DNA of 64,000 nt, from positions 62,984,154 to 63,048,153 of the forward strand of contig JARWIR010000002.1 of the NCBI GenBank assembly GCA_029959085.1, read 5' to 3'. Origin of the DNA: Nemophila menziesii (taxonomy: Eukaryota > Streptophyta > Magnoliopsida > Boraginales > Hydrophyllaceae). Each line of letters begins with the position of its first letter. The stretch's first letter is position 1. This document shows positions 10,491-24,359 of this stretch, piece by piece. The notes beneath the pieces were generated by a model. That model was not told where the DNA came from. It saw only the letters and a program-made list of their open reading frames with translations, and searched no databases. The position numbers and the translations under genes are program-made.

Positions 10491-12219
10491 GGATAAGAAT
10501 TACGAACCAAAATCAGGAAAGAACTGTTATGGGAGCCTGTAGACTAATTTCAGACACTCGTATTGACTCACCTAATATTATGTCATATTTTTGTAAAGAT
10601 TTTGGGACCTTTCCAACCTTGACTATACTAGGTGGAATTTTATTCTATAATTGACATAATTTAATCATTGAGGAATCCCTTGTAATACAAGGATGAGTGA
10701 CTAAGGGTTATAATATTTTTAGTTTTTTTTGTATTGGAATTTATGTTTAGATCATTTTAGGTATGCGTGATGGCCCAACCTAACCTGCTAAGATTTTTAA
10801 AAGATGATACATATGTTAAGTTTTTTAAAAGGTGGTACATATAAATTTATTGACAACATATCCACAATAACTAATCATATAACAAAAAAGTATCTTTTAA
10901 AAATTGAATTTCAATTACTATTTTTATATTAAATATATTAATACATATTAATATGTAATATAAAAAATGTTGGAATATATGATCAAATCAAATTATTTTT
11001 TTCATTTTCACATATTAAGTGAATATAGGCTCTTATTCTCGCCAAAAGCACACAAAATAATTTAAAAATAATTTAAAAATAAAAAATGGTATTAAATGGA
11101 CTAGTGTTAATAATAATGTTTATAATATTTCCTTCATAAATAAAAAAAATTTATGGATAGTTTGTCTATTGGTTAGACTACTCCGAGCCTAAAGTGGATC
11201 TCAGATGTATTAAAAAAGAAATAAAAAAATATGTTTATCATTAGCATCTCTTTCAACCCCTAACTCCCCTCCTCGGTGGCTGTTTTATTTTAGTATTTTC
11301 AACCTCTCTAAATTTTTTAAATAATTTCCTCGTCTCCTTTAACATTATCTTTTCTAAATCTGTTACATTCCTCCTATTTTATAAACATGTGATTAGTGTA
11401 ATTAGGTATTTTTAATCTAGATCCAGATCTATACTGAAAAAGTATAATTAGTGTGATGTGGTATTTTAATCGCATCTCATCTCAGATCGATATTCATGAC
11501 ATTTCAAGTAAGTATTTGCAGATATTCTCAATTTTTAAAATTATTTTGATTTCTTCTTCATTGAAAAATATGGTTGGTTCTCAAGATTTATCTTTTTATT
11601 CTAAAATAGTACTTAACAATTCTCATAAATATATATATGTTATATGCTCCTTATTTATAATATGAAATTTACAAGGTGATTTTTAGTTAATATTAGAAAA
11701 TTATGTTGATTTCAAATTTTCCAAAGTTATTTTAAAAAATTAATATAAGACGAATGGATGTTGTATCTCAATTAGAATATAAAACAAACAAAAGAAAGTA
11801 ATAGAAGGGAGAACCAATGAATTGTCTTATGTCAAATTTCTTATAGGGTTCTGATAGGAACATAACACTTATGTGCAAAGATTTATCATTTCCATTTTTT
11901 ATGTTTATAAATCAACTTTTATTCTTTAACACTTTGATGTAATATCTAAGAAAAATTATAACATCTTTGATTATGGAAATTTTTTCGAGATAGAAATTTT
12001 CTGAATAATCTTTTAGTCTCTTGTAAAGTAGATCTAATACTTCAACTTGTTCTACAAAAGTTATTTATAAGTTGATTTTTTTACGTTTGTTTGAGTTCAA
12101 AATATACCCATATGTATTTAATAAGATGATTTTATGCCTTTTAAGAGAGACCAAACTTTTTCTTCCATTGTAGATTTATAATAGATAAACTTATGATTTA
12201 AATGAATAACCTAATAATT

Positions 12220-12403
12220 TTGAGTAATGTTAGATATCATCCAAAATCATGCATCTTTTTTTTACCATTTACTTGGACCGATTATAAAAGAGAAAAAAAG
12301 ATATGTTAGGAAAGAGAAATCATATGATTGATCCACTATATAACACCCTAAGAGATAATAAAAGGATCACGTGATTTTTTGGGTTACATATAATATTACT
12401 CAA
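12220..12403. mobile_element. MITE candidate with terminal inverted repeats
   Basis: The left end TTGAGTAATGTTAGATATC and the reverse complement of the right end, TTGAGTAATATTATATGTA, match over about 30 bases with a few mismatches. The interior is AT-rich and non-coding. The total of about 184 bases suits a MITE. No convincing target-site duplication was seen, so the superfamily is open. Confidence 0.55.
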
Positions 12404-13543
12404 TCATGTTTATTGAGTATTACTCCATCTATTCCTAATTTATACCATCAATTGGAAAAAGATGTATCGTTTAACCAATATTTTATATTTTTTTGTTGAC
12501 GTTGATTTTGTCATTGATTGAGATAGATTGTTTATGAATAGATGTATTTTTTGTATGATCAATTGTTCCAAAATATCTTGGATGAGACAATTATTCTTGA
12601 TATTAATTTCTTTTGGATTTCATATCTTTGTTATGAATATATTTGTAACTATTTGGGCTGTTGCTTATTTATTCTCTATTAATAGATTGATAGTAGTTCT
12701 TTAATTCTTTAATTTTACCAAAACTACTTATATCTTTGTTCTCGTAGATATTATATGTTCCTTTACTTGTGATCTAATATTAATAAAGTGACATTAAACT
12801 AAAAATACGAAAGAATATGGATTAAGTTTCTTCTGATGGTGTGTAATAAATGAAAAAAAGACTAATCAATGTTAATATGTATGATAAAATATATACGCTC
12901 TAGTCTAATTAAACTCTTGTTTCCTAATTTCTTATTCAACAACTGATTCAAATTATAAATAATGAAAAATATATTGTATGTTCAATGAAATGAAATGAAA
13001 TGTGATTTTTCGTTGATAAGAAATTTGGTGGAATGTATATATTCTGTTTTGGTATATTGTATTACACAACCATCACTACATTACCGACTATAGGTCTTGC
13101 AGAAATATGTTTTGCAACCACTTTTCTACCACTACACCATATTCCATTGCTCAATATAATTTTTTCTTGTCTGTTTCAGATTAGCAATGTTTTTTATTGA
13201 AGAATCCATATCAATTTCGCAACCATATGTGAAAGGTGGCAAAATAGTTTTGCGCTTCGATGTGTTAGACTTATGATATCTTGTTTGGCCTCAAGATCAC
13301 TGTGATGAATTCTTCAATTAGCAGAAGTGGATATTGTATTTGATTTGTTTCCAAGAATGACGGAAACCTTTTCTAGCATCACAAGCCATTCAAGAGTTTC
13401 TTCTATTGAGTGAAATACGATCTTTTTTCTTAGTTGGGTCATGAGTTTAGGACAAGAATCTAAAAACTAGCATGCATAGTTAATTTCCACAACCATTAGG
13501 TTTTCTCAAGTTATGAAGTACAGTCCAGCTTCGCTTTTATCTT

Positions 13544-13602
13544 AAGGTTTTGAATTTTGGGTTATCGAAAAATTTTGAATTTTGGGTTATCGAAAAATCC
13601 AT
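13544..13602. repeat. short tandem duplication
   Basis: A unit of about 25 bases containing TTTTGAATTTTGGGTTATCG followed by AAAAA occurs twice in direct succession. Confidence 0.8.
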
Positions 13603-16600
13603 CTTTATTTTATGTTCTCTTCGTTTGCATTTTGCAGTGTAATATTTATAAAAAACATATATGTAAACTTTTATGTCATTGCTGAGTAGTTATTGGTTGG
13701 GATATTTAACCATGTTTCATGTGGAACATTATTAGATGAATATTTTAAATATGCTACAATAATTATTTCTCTCACTTCTCCTATATATTGTATCAGCTTA
13801 AATGTGAGTATGATCTAGTAAGGAGGTAGATCTGAGGCTTTAATTTTTTTCCATATCAAGACCATTTGTAACAATTATTTACTCACTAGTAGGAGCATGT
13901 ATCTCCATGCAAGTGTACGCATTTAAAACATAATAAAATGAGTAAAAAGATTGTTTTCTAAGGGATTAGAAAAGTTATTTCCTATTTTAGTTAGCTTTTC
14001 ATGAATCATTATGTTACTTTAATCGTGAAAAGAGATGGGAATCAAGTAAGGACTACAAAAATAGAAAACTATAATGAAAACATTTAACTAGATCGCAATA
14101 ACTCAAATGCAATAGTGGAAGATATAGATGACAAAATGAGCTCATGATGATCTCTTCCAACTAAGATCTCTAATTCGGAAATTTATATTCAATGAGAGTA
14201 AGGATTTCAACACTAGATGGGATTCAAAATACACCTTAAACCCTCTCACGAGTGATTAGAGGCAACTACCAAGCAACTAATTACAGATAAATATTTGATG
14301 ATGTCCAATTTAAGGAGAAAACTTAGCAAAGTTAAATGATTACTAAGGATTTAGATAAGTTGTTAAAGTTAAAGGAAAGTGTTTGGACTGTTAGAACTTA
14401 GGTGAAACAATTTTGAAAATGAAATTGCATGATTATCTTTCTAGCATTTTGTTAATGACAAATAATCAAATAATGTAAAAAACTAATGATTAATGTCAAT
14501 AATGAGAAGTTTGTTACATTTATGAAGTTATTTGACTAATAAGGGAGAGTAGTACAAAGTTTAAAATATGTTTTTTAAATTTCTCTTGGAGTGAAGAATA
14601 ACAAAATTAAAAACTAGAACAAATTAGAAAAACCTAAAGATAAATGTCAAATATCCAAATTATCCTTTTAATTATATTTTTTAAACTCGAATATGTGGCG
14701 CGTGCATTGACTAACAATCAATAGTGATTTTTTATCTTTTTTTATATACATGGGGAAAAAGTGTAAAGAGTTTTTCCTAAATAGAAAAAATGCAAATATA
14801 TTGGACCTCCGCGATAATTTACCTTTTCACATCTTGATTTTACAATATTGTTAGCTTAATCAATAACTGAACATTGATAACCTTGATTTGTGAGTGTTCC
14901 ATAAGGTGCACGATTTTCAATGATAACTTTTTGGGCTAGGTTGTCCTTCTGCTAAGTTAGACGTAAGCCTATAAGTAGTTTTTAGAACATATACAAGTTA
15001 AACGCTGATTTATTTTTCTTTCTCACTTCCTAGATTTCTTCAATGATATATTTTTGTGCTAGGTTGTCCTTCTTCTTTTTAAACTATGTTCTTAAATAAT
15101 ACTTAGGTGTTAAATTTGTAATTGTCCAGCAAGGTATTATGCATATTTCAAATGTATTATGCGTGTTATCTCATAAATCTACATGCACATTTAAAATATT
15201 CGAGAATTATATTAATATCAGTTAGTATGAGATAAAATGCATGAGCATGTTGTCCATGTGTGAAACAATAATCAATTAGATAAGATTTTTAAGGTTAAAA
15301 CTAACATCCTCTTTATAATTAACAACATAATACATAACTCAAAATTTGTTTTACAATTTTTCTCAACAAAGTATAAATCTCTTGGGTAAAGTCTCAAACC
15401 AATGGGATTATTTAACTGCAAGGGATCATTAAAATAACCTAAGCATATTTTTTCTTAGGGAATAATCTAGGTTTTACCGTATGACATGTTTTTTTTAAAT
15501 TGTCGTAAGGTTTTGTATGATTTTTCTTTACTATTATTAAAGAAGGTCAAAATCATTATAAGCAAATGGTCTTAACTTTATAAGTTTTCTCTTTCGTGGA
15601 AAAGGTTATCTAACAATGTTTCATAATTAGTTCTTTTCCTAGGTTCTTTTTTAGGATTTCATGGTCGTTAGGTACTAATTATAATTTCAGAAATCTTATA
15701 TTGTAAATATCCTGATTTTGGATGCAACAAAGTTAGCTAATTTGAAATGAAAAACTATCAATTAAATTTAAAATTAAATATAAACTACTAGAATTAAATA
15801 TTCAAATATTACTACAAAAACAAAACATATAAAAACTAAATAACTTGTTATGATGGCCTCTGGTCTCTTGCAACGACACCAAATTGACAATTCATAGCAA
15901 GCTCATTTATTTATTTTGAAATAAATATCAATGGTGATTTATTACTTGAAACTTATAGATTTATATTTATATCTAACTTTACCACTTGCATGGTGCCAAG
16001 GGGTGGTCCATGCAATATTGGGGCACCCTTAAATTATGTGTGTTTTGTTACTATATTAGTCTAGGTGGTTTTGATTAATTTGTGAGGTTAATTAGAAAGT
16101 AGTTTCTTATTGGTTAGTGCAAATGGGGGTAAATATTGAATGTGTAATACCTAAACATTAGTATAGAAAGAAAACATTATATTACTTATATGTGTGTATA
16201 ATATGAATCATTCCCACCTAGGGAATGGTTACATGTGGTACTCTTTAGTCATTCTTCCGCTCAAAAGTTTCTCTTCAAATTATCTCATGTGTGTTTAATC
16301 ACAAAATTTGTAGAAGGTTAGAGACTTGATCATTTGATATAGATCCATGGTATATAGTATAGTTGCTTAAACTCATCAAAACCCTATATGGACCTTAAAT
16401 TGTCTAATTAATTTTCTTACGATTGTTTTTTTTAAAGATTTTTTATTTTATGGTTCGAAAGAAGATGTGTATAAAATCATGTGATGAATTAAAAGAAGTT
16501 AATTTAAGTAATCTAAAGTTTCACATAAATATTTTAAAGGTCTTAAAATAATCCTAAATTGTCACCTTAAATACTGAACTCTTTTTATTCATCCTATTGA

Positions 16601-17352
16601 TGAAAGTAAAAAATTATGAAAGGTAATTTTCTAGTTTGTTTTTCTATTCTATTTTCACTTTAAATAAAAAAGGAGAAAAAGATTGACTAATGGAGAATTA
16701 GAAGTTAATTCATATATTTAAAAAATACTAAACTAATTATTCAAATCTAGTGTTTATCTCTTCAGCCTCCTAGTCTCGTAGCTATCATGGACTATTCTTG
16801 AACTTTAACTCTTATATTCGAGGCCAACATTTAAGATTCAAATTTAGTCCACGTGGGTCCCTAATACTATTCCATCTTGATTCTTTTAATTTTAAGTTGA
16901 GGTATATTATTCAATTCCTCTTTTAGCAGTTTCTACAAATAATAACTTTTTATTACATGTGTGTTTATGATTGTATTCGGATAGTCTCCTACATTAACCA
17001 TATATTCCTCGGTAAATTTTTTTTTTAGTCCTTATATGTGGTTTCTCCCATTTGCATTTATAGATGGTTATTCATACAACATATGGTTCGATATATTTCC
17101 TTGCTAATTGTCTCATGTATTTTAGAATTTGAATGTTGTATAACCTTTGGCTCTCTCATGCTAGTTCTCTTATTTTGTCTAAATGTTTGTTATTCATATT
17201 AGTTCCTACCAGAACTGTCATATCATCGATTAGTTTTTGTAACTATATCAATATGTAATTCTATCTACGAAATATTCTACTTCCTACAGTGTACCATATG
17301 ATCCCACAAGTCTTTGTTTTTCATAAAAACATGTCTCGAATAAAAGGCCTAG

Positions 17353-17506
17353 TTGGAAGTGTTTATTCAATAGCTAAAAACACTGTGTTATTAAAATTAT
17401 AATATTTGTTAAAAACACGCCATATGATCACAATAGATTTTTCTTTAAGAATCACAAATCTGGTGCTTCCCTGAAAAGTATTTCTAAAACTCTAAAACAC
17501 TTCCAA
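17353..17506. mobile_element. MITE candidate (hAT-like ends)
   Basis: Starts TTGGAAGTGTTT and ends with the exact complement AAACACTTCCAA, about 154 bases in total with an AT-rich, non-coding interior. A target-site duplication was not found. This could also be chance inverted similarity in AT-rich DNA. Confidence 0.4.
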
Positions 17507-20500
17507 AAGGACACATGAATTCTTTAGCATGCACATTTTCTACAAAACTTCATCATAATACAATACATAACTGAATTAAATTAACTAAAAAAATAAAAAA
17601 AATAAAAAAAGGGTTTTTTTATACCAAAGTATTATATAAATCAATGAATAATAATCAACAATCTCTATTTTTTATTAGAATAGAAGATTACAATGTCTAC
17701 TATACAAAACTACATTTAAGAACACTAAGATAATTTACAATAATGATGTTTGATGTGTTTCTCAATTTATTTTGATTAGTGGCCACTTAGCATGAAATAT
17801 CACCTTAGATAAGAATATATATTCTTAAATTATAAAAATAGAAGTGAAATCAAATTATAATACTGTAACATAATTTCTTAATGAATTGTATGGTCAAATG
17901 AAGTAGAGACTGAAAACGTAAAAGATGGCCTTTAACCAATTTATGTGACATAATAATTCCAATACTTGAATTTATCATTAATATATTTTTTTTTATATTT
18001 TTCTAAATATCTTTTGTTTGTGTGTGATTAAAGCGTGAATATTTTATGATCTGAATTAAGAATAACTTTTATTTCTAAACATGAATAAATATAATTGTCA
18101 CTAACTGATAAAGATACAATAACCATCTCATAATATCTATATGATTGATCAAGCTCACATCACAAGTCAACCTAACAAATGGTCAGGTCTTGTATGGTCG
18201 TATCTAATAGTAATTTTTTTGAATAGTGCTTCTAGGTCGAGTCATATCATACAAACCCTACAGATTCGGTCGTGTAAAGTTGTGGAAATTTAAAAATAAT
18301 AACCTAATTTAGGTTAGATTTGATTAGGTTTATGTTCGATCTATTTTTTTTCATAACATATTATGATTGATTTAGGTTAAGGTCCAGTTCAAGTTTTGTC
18401 AACTTTTTGGATTTTAACAATTTCCCCCCATTAATTAACTTATATAAGTGAGTATGCTACTAAAAATAGTTTATAGTAATTTACCTTAGTTATTAAACCA
18501 TTTATTTTCAAAACAAAATGATATTACAAACTAAACTAGATTATTCTTGAAAACTTATAATATATTAAACTAAACTACTTTAACTTATTACAATATGATG
18601 AATAACATTATTACTAAGTTATTACAGGTTTAACAAAACTATATACATTATTATTCACTAAATTATAACAAATCCAAAATAGACAAAATAATTATTACAA
18701 ATTTGTGGTTCTGCCTTGGGATTTAGACAGCCTACATACATTTCTATAGGTTATTTTAAATACACGCTATAAACATATAATAGTTCTCTACAAAAAAAGT
18801 TAGTAGGTTGTAAAATATAATTTTAATATTATATTACGCGCTTACAACTGAGGTCATTGTTGAGGATTCTGTAGAACCTTAACTTAATAGATTTAAGAAC
18901 ACATCGTCATTAGAGTTCAACTCGGTTAATTTTTATTGGGTATCCGGGTTTAGCATGGTCTTGCAATTGAACCAATCTATCCAATGTGGTATGATAATTC
19001 TAGCTCTGGCGGGTTTTCTTCCCTTCATAAGTGTAATTTTCTATGGATCAAAATTCATCTGCCTAGAAAAAAATCACAAGTAATGTGTTATACAACATAA
19101 ATAGATTCATACAAGTGTGTGTTGGGGGTGCGAGAGAGTTGGATGGAGGGTTGGCCTGGGACATGTATCTATCATTTCTACATAATCTTTGTATGCAAAT
19201 TTTGTACGACTGAGCTTATTAACAACAAACATGCTCTATGTAAGCTTTTATATCAGCATTTACAAACCATTCAGTGAATGACAATTTGTAGAGAGGGTTC
19301 ATATTAGTTAGCATAATACCAAGTCCTAATGTACCAGAAACCTCATCCATTTGGATGGAAAAATAATAAAATTTGTTAAGACAAAGATTACTACGTGGAT
19401 ATACGTACCTAAAAATAAAGTAGTACTTATGCCTTTAATATAAAAAAAAGTCACAAGATCATTCAAAACGTACTAATCCTCGCGGATCAAGAAGTTATCA
19501 CGAAAATTTTCATTATTAATAATCTTCAATATATCCTTATGCTCGTAGGCTTGTTTAGCATTACTAAAATGAAATAATGCTTCTTCTGCACAAGAGAAAG
19601 AGTATCAGGTAATTTTCATAGGGGCATTATTCCAAAGACACAAACCTTTGACTACCAAACATATATAGAGATCAATATGCACAACAAGAGATAAAACTCA
19701 ATATTGAAAGTGTAGAGTTCAATTGATTTCTTTAATATATAAGAAATTACCATCAGATAGATAATAAGATTTGTAAATAGTGCACAAACTTAAACTTAAT
19801 GGGTTCGAAATAAACCTAAAACGGTTTAGAGTCAATTTAGAACACAAAACTAGTGATTTTGGATGGATTTTTAATCCATTAGGCTCTGAAAACCAAACAC
19901 TAGCAAAACATATATTTTAGCAAAATCCCATTCAAACAATATTTTTTTATTTTAGATTTATCCATAGTTTATTATGATTAAAAACACTATATTCTTTTGA
20001 TAAATATCACATTTGAAATTTTGAATTTGAGTTTAAAAATTTAAGCCCAACAATAAACTCATGTATAATTATGAAGATGCATGAATGTTGGAGAGGATAA
20101 ATCTAAAAAATTTCAGCACTACATTGTCTTTCTCTACCAACATCTAATTGCATGCTCTAGTCAGATCTCAATTAACATGGTCAATTTTTTAATTTTGAAA
20201 TTTTTGTCATCCATCTCCAGACTTCGGTAGCCAGTCGCTTGCATTCTCCAATACCTTGAATGGTTGTCAAACGAACAACTCTAAATATTGAGATATGATG
20301 CAGATCTCATGGACCAAAGAACGATCCAAATTTCTCCTTGTGCTTTGTTAACCTTACCCCCTTTTTGTTATTTTATGTTAAACCTCTTCCTTATCATTGA
20401 TAACAATTGAAGTCGTACTAGCTTTCCTATTAGCCATTATAGGGTTTTCCTCACATATTGAGTCGTCCTCTCCAAATAATGATTTCATTAGAATTTTTTT

Positions 20501-20787
20501 TATTTTGTACTCAAACATATATCAAGTTAATCAAGATAATGTAATTGAAGTTGTACTAGATTTAGAAATGTAATTAATTACCAATCCCTTTAAGTTGTAT
20601 AATAAACAGCAAGTTCATCATACACGTTAAAATAATAGGTAGATTCAACGTATATCTACAAAATTGACCAGTTAAGTGAATAATATACCATTGGTGTAGT
20701 GTTCGAGGCTAGACTTGGGTGTTGAGCACGAGTATTCGGAAGGGGTAACATTAAATTACAACTCTTGATTTCCAAACCCTAATGGAA

Positions 20788-21205
20788 TAATAGTGCTCTA
20801 GATATAAAAGTATCATCATGTACCTTTAATTCATAGTTAAAACTACATGTTTGAAGCAGTGTAAATATTTATACACATAATCAATTAAATGATTAAATGG
20901 TATACCAAGGGTGTCGTGATAATATAGCTCTAGATATAAAACTATCATTATGCACCTATAATTTGTAGTTAATAGTTAATGTTAAAATTATATTGTGTCA
21001 ACAATTTTACACATAACGGATGAAATTGAAATAAAGAGAATACAATTGTCAACATGTTCAAGGATATGAGAAACATGAAATCCCATCTCTTGATTCTCTA
21101 GTCTCTGTTGGGATAATAGAGATCTATATATAAAATTATCAGCATGTAACTTTAAATTGTAGTTAGACATACATGTTGGAATCATTTGTAGATTCAATAC
21201 ATCTT
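20788..21205. repeat. three degenerate direct repeats
   Basis: The stretch CTCTAGATATAAAA.TATCAT.ATG followed by a TTGTAGTTA-like end occurs near 20790, 20925 and 21115, the third in more altered form. The spacings (about 135 and 190 bases) are irregular. Nothing coding is seen. Confidence 0.6.
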
Positions 21206-21439
21206 TAGGTAACGAATTAGATAATGAAATAAACTTTAAGGATCTTTAAGAACCTGAAGTGCATTTTTTGCAAAATACAGGACCCTATAGTGCAATTAAC
21301 TACAAGTTTAGTATATATGTAAAATTGTACTATATGTCCTTACTAGGTAAAACCCGTGTCTGAAGACACTGAAGAAATTTTTTTGTTTTGTTAATGGAAA
21401 TTGAACACAGGTTCCAAGGGTGAAGGTCAAGGTTAAAGT

Positions 21440-22800
21440 TAGGGTTCAGGTTTTTCTTTTGTTTCTCATCAAGAAGAAGGTTAGGTTAAGGTTAAGGTTG
21501 AGTTTAAGGTTAACGTTAGGATTAAGGTTTAGGTCAAGGTTAAGTATGAGGTTAATTTTAAGGTTCAAGTTAAGGGTTAAGGTTAAATTTTAAGTCAAGG
21601 TTAAGGTTAAATTTAACTTTAAGATTAAGGTTAAGTTAGTTAAGGTTTAAGATTAAACGTTTAAGGTTTATAAAAATTCTAGGTTTAAGGTCGAATATTA
21701 GTGCGATGATTCTTTATCTGTTTAAGGTTAATGTTACATTTAAGATGAAAGTTAAGGTTAAGGTTTAAAATTAAGGTTAAGTTTAAGGTTAAGGTTTATG
21801 GATTAAGGTTTAATGTTTAAGGTTTAAGGTTCAAGGTTCAAGGTTCAAGGTTCAAGGTTCAAGGTTCAAGGTTCAAGGTTCAAGGTTCAAGGTTCAAGGT
21901 TCAAGGTTCAAGATTAAGGTTAAGTTTTAACTTCAAGGTTAAGGTTATGGTTAAGGTTTAGGTTAAACTTAAGATGAAGGTGAATGCAAAGGTTAAGGCT
22001 TGAGATTCAAGGGTTGAGGTTTAAGGTTTAAGGGTTAAGGTTAAAGTGAAGATGAAGATAAGGTTGTAAGGTTTAAAGTTCAAGGTCAAGGTAAGGTTTA
22101 AGGTTTAACGTGTAAGGTTTAAGGTTAAAGGTTAAGAGCTAAGATTGAATTTAAGGTTAAGGTGATGACGAAGATCAGGGTTTAAGGTTTAAGATGTAAG
22201 GTATATGGTTTAAGTTTAAGGTTAAGTTTAATGTTAAGTTTAGGATTAAGGTTAATGTTAAGGATAGGGTTAAGATTAAGATTAAGGTTTAGATTAAGTT
22301 TAAGTTTAAGGTCTAGGTTAGGTTAAGACTAAGGCTAAGGATAAGGTTAAGAATGAGGTTAATAGCTAAGGGGTTAAGGTTATGGATAATAGGTTGAGGG
22401 TTAAGGTTAAGGTATAGTTTAAGTTTAAGATTAAGGTTAAGGTTAAGGTCAAGGTTAAGGTAAAGGTTAAGGTTAAGGTTAAGGTTAAGGTCAAGGTTAA
22501 GGTCAAGGTTAAGGTCAAGGTTAAGGTCAAGGTTAAGGTTCAAGTTAAGGTTAAGGTAAAGGTAAAGGTCAAGGTAAAGTTAAAAATAATGTTTAAGGTT
22601 AAGGTTAAGTTTAAGGTTAAGGTTAAGGTTAATGTTAAGGTTAAGTTTAAGGTTAAGGTTAAGGTTAAGGTTTAGGTTTAGGTTAAGATTAAGGTTAAGG
22701 TATGGGTTTTGGTTTGGGTTTGGGTTAAGGTTAGATAAGTTTAAGGGTAAAGTTAAGGTTAAGGTTAACGTTAAAGTTGATAGTTAAGGGTCTAAGGTTA
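21440..22800 (+). repeat. degenerate telomere-like array (TTAAGG, TTTAAGG, TTCAAGG)
   Basis: About 1.36 kb built almost entirely from 6- and 7-base GGTTAA-type units. A block of 11 perfect TTCAAGG heptamers runs from 21830 to 21906. Hexamers (TTAAGG) alternate with TCAAGG at about 22437-22560 and recur at 22600-22680. TTTAAGG and TTAGGG-like variants are scattered throughout. The G-rich strand is the plus strand along the whole array. The usual plant telomere repeat is TTTAGGG, so this is a variant or an independent satellite. The minus-strand open frame at 22313-22543 (Asn-Leu-Asp-Leu repeats) is a by-product. Confidence 0.9.
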
Positions 22801-22812
22801 TGGATAAGGGGT

Positions 22813-23431
22813 CGAAAAATTGTGTAGGGTAATACACTGCTCCCATATTCCCAATTTGAAAAATATCTTTTAAAAGATCGATGTGGTTTTATATAGATAC
22901 AATATATGAGAAAATTAAAAAAATTAAAAATTTTAAGAGATTTATGAGAAGAATAAAATAATAATGAGAGAAATAAGGGTGAGAGAAATAAAGAATTTTT
23001 AAATATTAATAGAGAAAATTAAATACAGGATAGTCTTATAATGTTTATAATTAATAATGTAGTTTTTATTGATATATTTTTACAATAAAATATACTTCAT
23101 TTCCGCTATTAAAGTATTATTAAACAAAATATCAATTTGTTGTAATTTGGTTGTAAAGGTCCAAATGCCCAATTGTTCTTAAGTGTTTCAAGATATTATT
23201 ATTATTTTTATCTCCACCATATATTTCAATATTATTTTTCCTTCATTAGCTTTTCGAAAAATCGTGTAGGGTAATACACTGTTCCCATATTCCCAATTTA
23301 AAAAAATTTCTTTAAAAAGATCAATGTGGTATTTATATAGAAACAACAGATGAGAAAATAAAAAAGTAAAAATTTTAAAAGATTTATGAGATGAATAGAA
23401 AAATAATGAGAGAAATAAGGGAATGATTTAA
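22813..23431. repeat. pair of direct repeats next to the telomere-like array
   Basis: About 170 bases at 22813-22985, beginning CGAAAAATTGTGTAGGGTAA, recur at 23253-23431 in the same orientation. The spacer contains AT-rich unique sequence. The first copy starts exactly where the array ends. The pair could be a local duplication or the remains of a small element with terminal direct repeats. Confidence 0.75.
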
Positions 23432-23699
23432 GGTTTTTTTGTTTCAAAATATAATTTTTTTATTAAGTAAAGAAAGATTAGTTAATGGTATTAATGATAA
23501 GTGGGTCAATCATGGCCACCACTTATGTTTGGTTAGAATTGGCCACCACTTATAAAAAAAGCTTGTAATATAATATAGATATATCAGTTAGTTTTTTCAT
23601 ATGATAAGAACCTTAGGTGTTATTTTTCACAAATTATAGGGTCATTTTATGTAATTAACTCAACATATATGATTTTTTTCCATAATTTAGGGACTGGTT

Positions 23700-24345
23700 T
23701 TTTTTCACAAACTATATGTTTTACCATCGCTTGAAATCATGGGCTATAATTCATCTCTTTTCAAAATATCCTTTCTTTACTCTATTTTATCATATGTTTT
23801 AGTCATTGAATTATTTATTTGCAATATCATATATATAGTGTTTCAAATTAGTTCTATATACCTGTATTTTTAAAGAGTAGCAAATATTCCCCTATGTATG
23901 GGTAGATTCGAAAGATTAAAGCTTAATACACATTTGAAAAAGGGGGACAATTAGTGCAATTTACACTAATCAAGATAATCTTACAGGTTTTGTGTAGATG
24001 TATATTCTAAACATTAATGCTTAGTACACCTATAAAAATAGAGGGACCAATGGTGCAATTTACACTAATCAGGATAATCTTACGGTTCTGGTTCGTCTCT
24101 TTTCAAAAGATCCTTTCTTTACTCCATTTTATCACATGTGTTATTTATTTTATTATAAATTTTCAATATCATATAACGAGATTAAAATTAGTTCTATATA
24201 CCTTGTTTTTCAAAAGAGTAGCAAGTATTCGCCTGTGTAGGGCTAGATTCAAAACATTAATGCTTAATACACCTATGAAATTAGAGGGAAAATTGGTGCC
24301 AAAAGAATATTATAGGCAAAAAAAATATTACACACCTATAAAACA
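23700..24345. repeat. local direct duplication with a partial third copy
   Basis: 23745-23985 and 24090-24300 match in order: CATCTCTTTTCAAAA.ATCC, TTAGTTCTATATACCT, AAAGAGTAGCAA.TATTC, TTAATACACCTATGAAA-like. The block TGCAATTTACACTAATCA..ATAATCTTAC occurs twice (about 23957 and 24054). The open frame at 24017-24358 crosses this repeat and shows no protein features. Confidence 0.7.
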
Positions 24346-24359
24346 CACAAATATATAGT

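Larger units (their letters stand above)
10491..21439. other. long anonymous AT-rich stretch without recognisable genes
   Basis: About 11 kb in which I see no coding signal on either strand; open frames are short and of low complexity. It holds two MITE candidates, a short tandem duplication and a set of degenerate direct repeats (all listed separately). Older transposon debris is likely but I could not identify it by reading. Confidence 0.5.

Noticed and set aside
13075..13100. CACTA transposon end (CACTACATTACC)
   Set aside because: No partner inverted end or target duplication was found nearby, and the motif is short.
22313..22543. Minus-strand open frame encoding an Asn-Leu-Asp-Leu repeat protein
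   Set aside because: It is the mechanical translation of the TTAAGG/TCAAGG array; the 6-base unit keeps the frame open and no other protein feature exists.
21440..22800. CRISPR-like array
   Set aside because: The units are 6-7 bases without spacers, and the surrounding DNA is plant nuclear.
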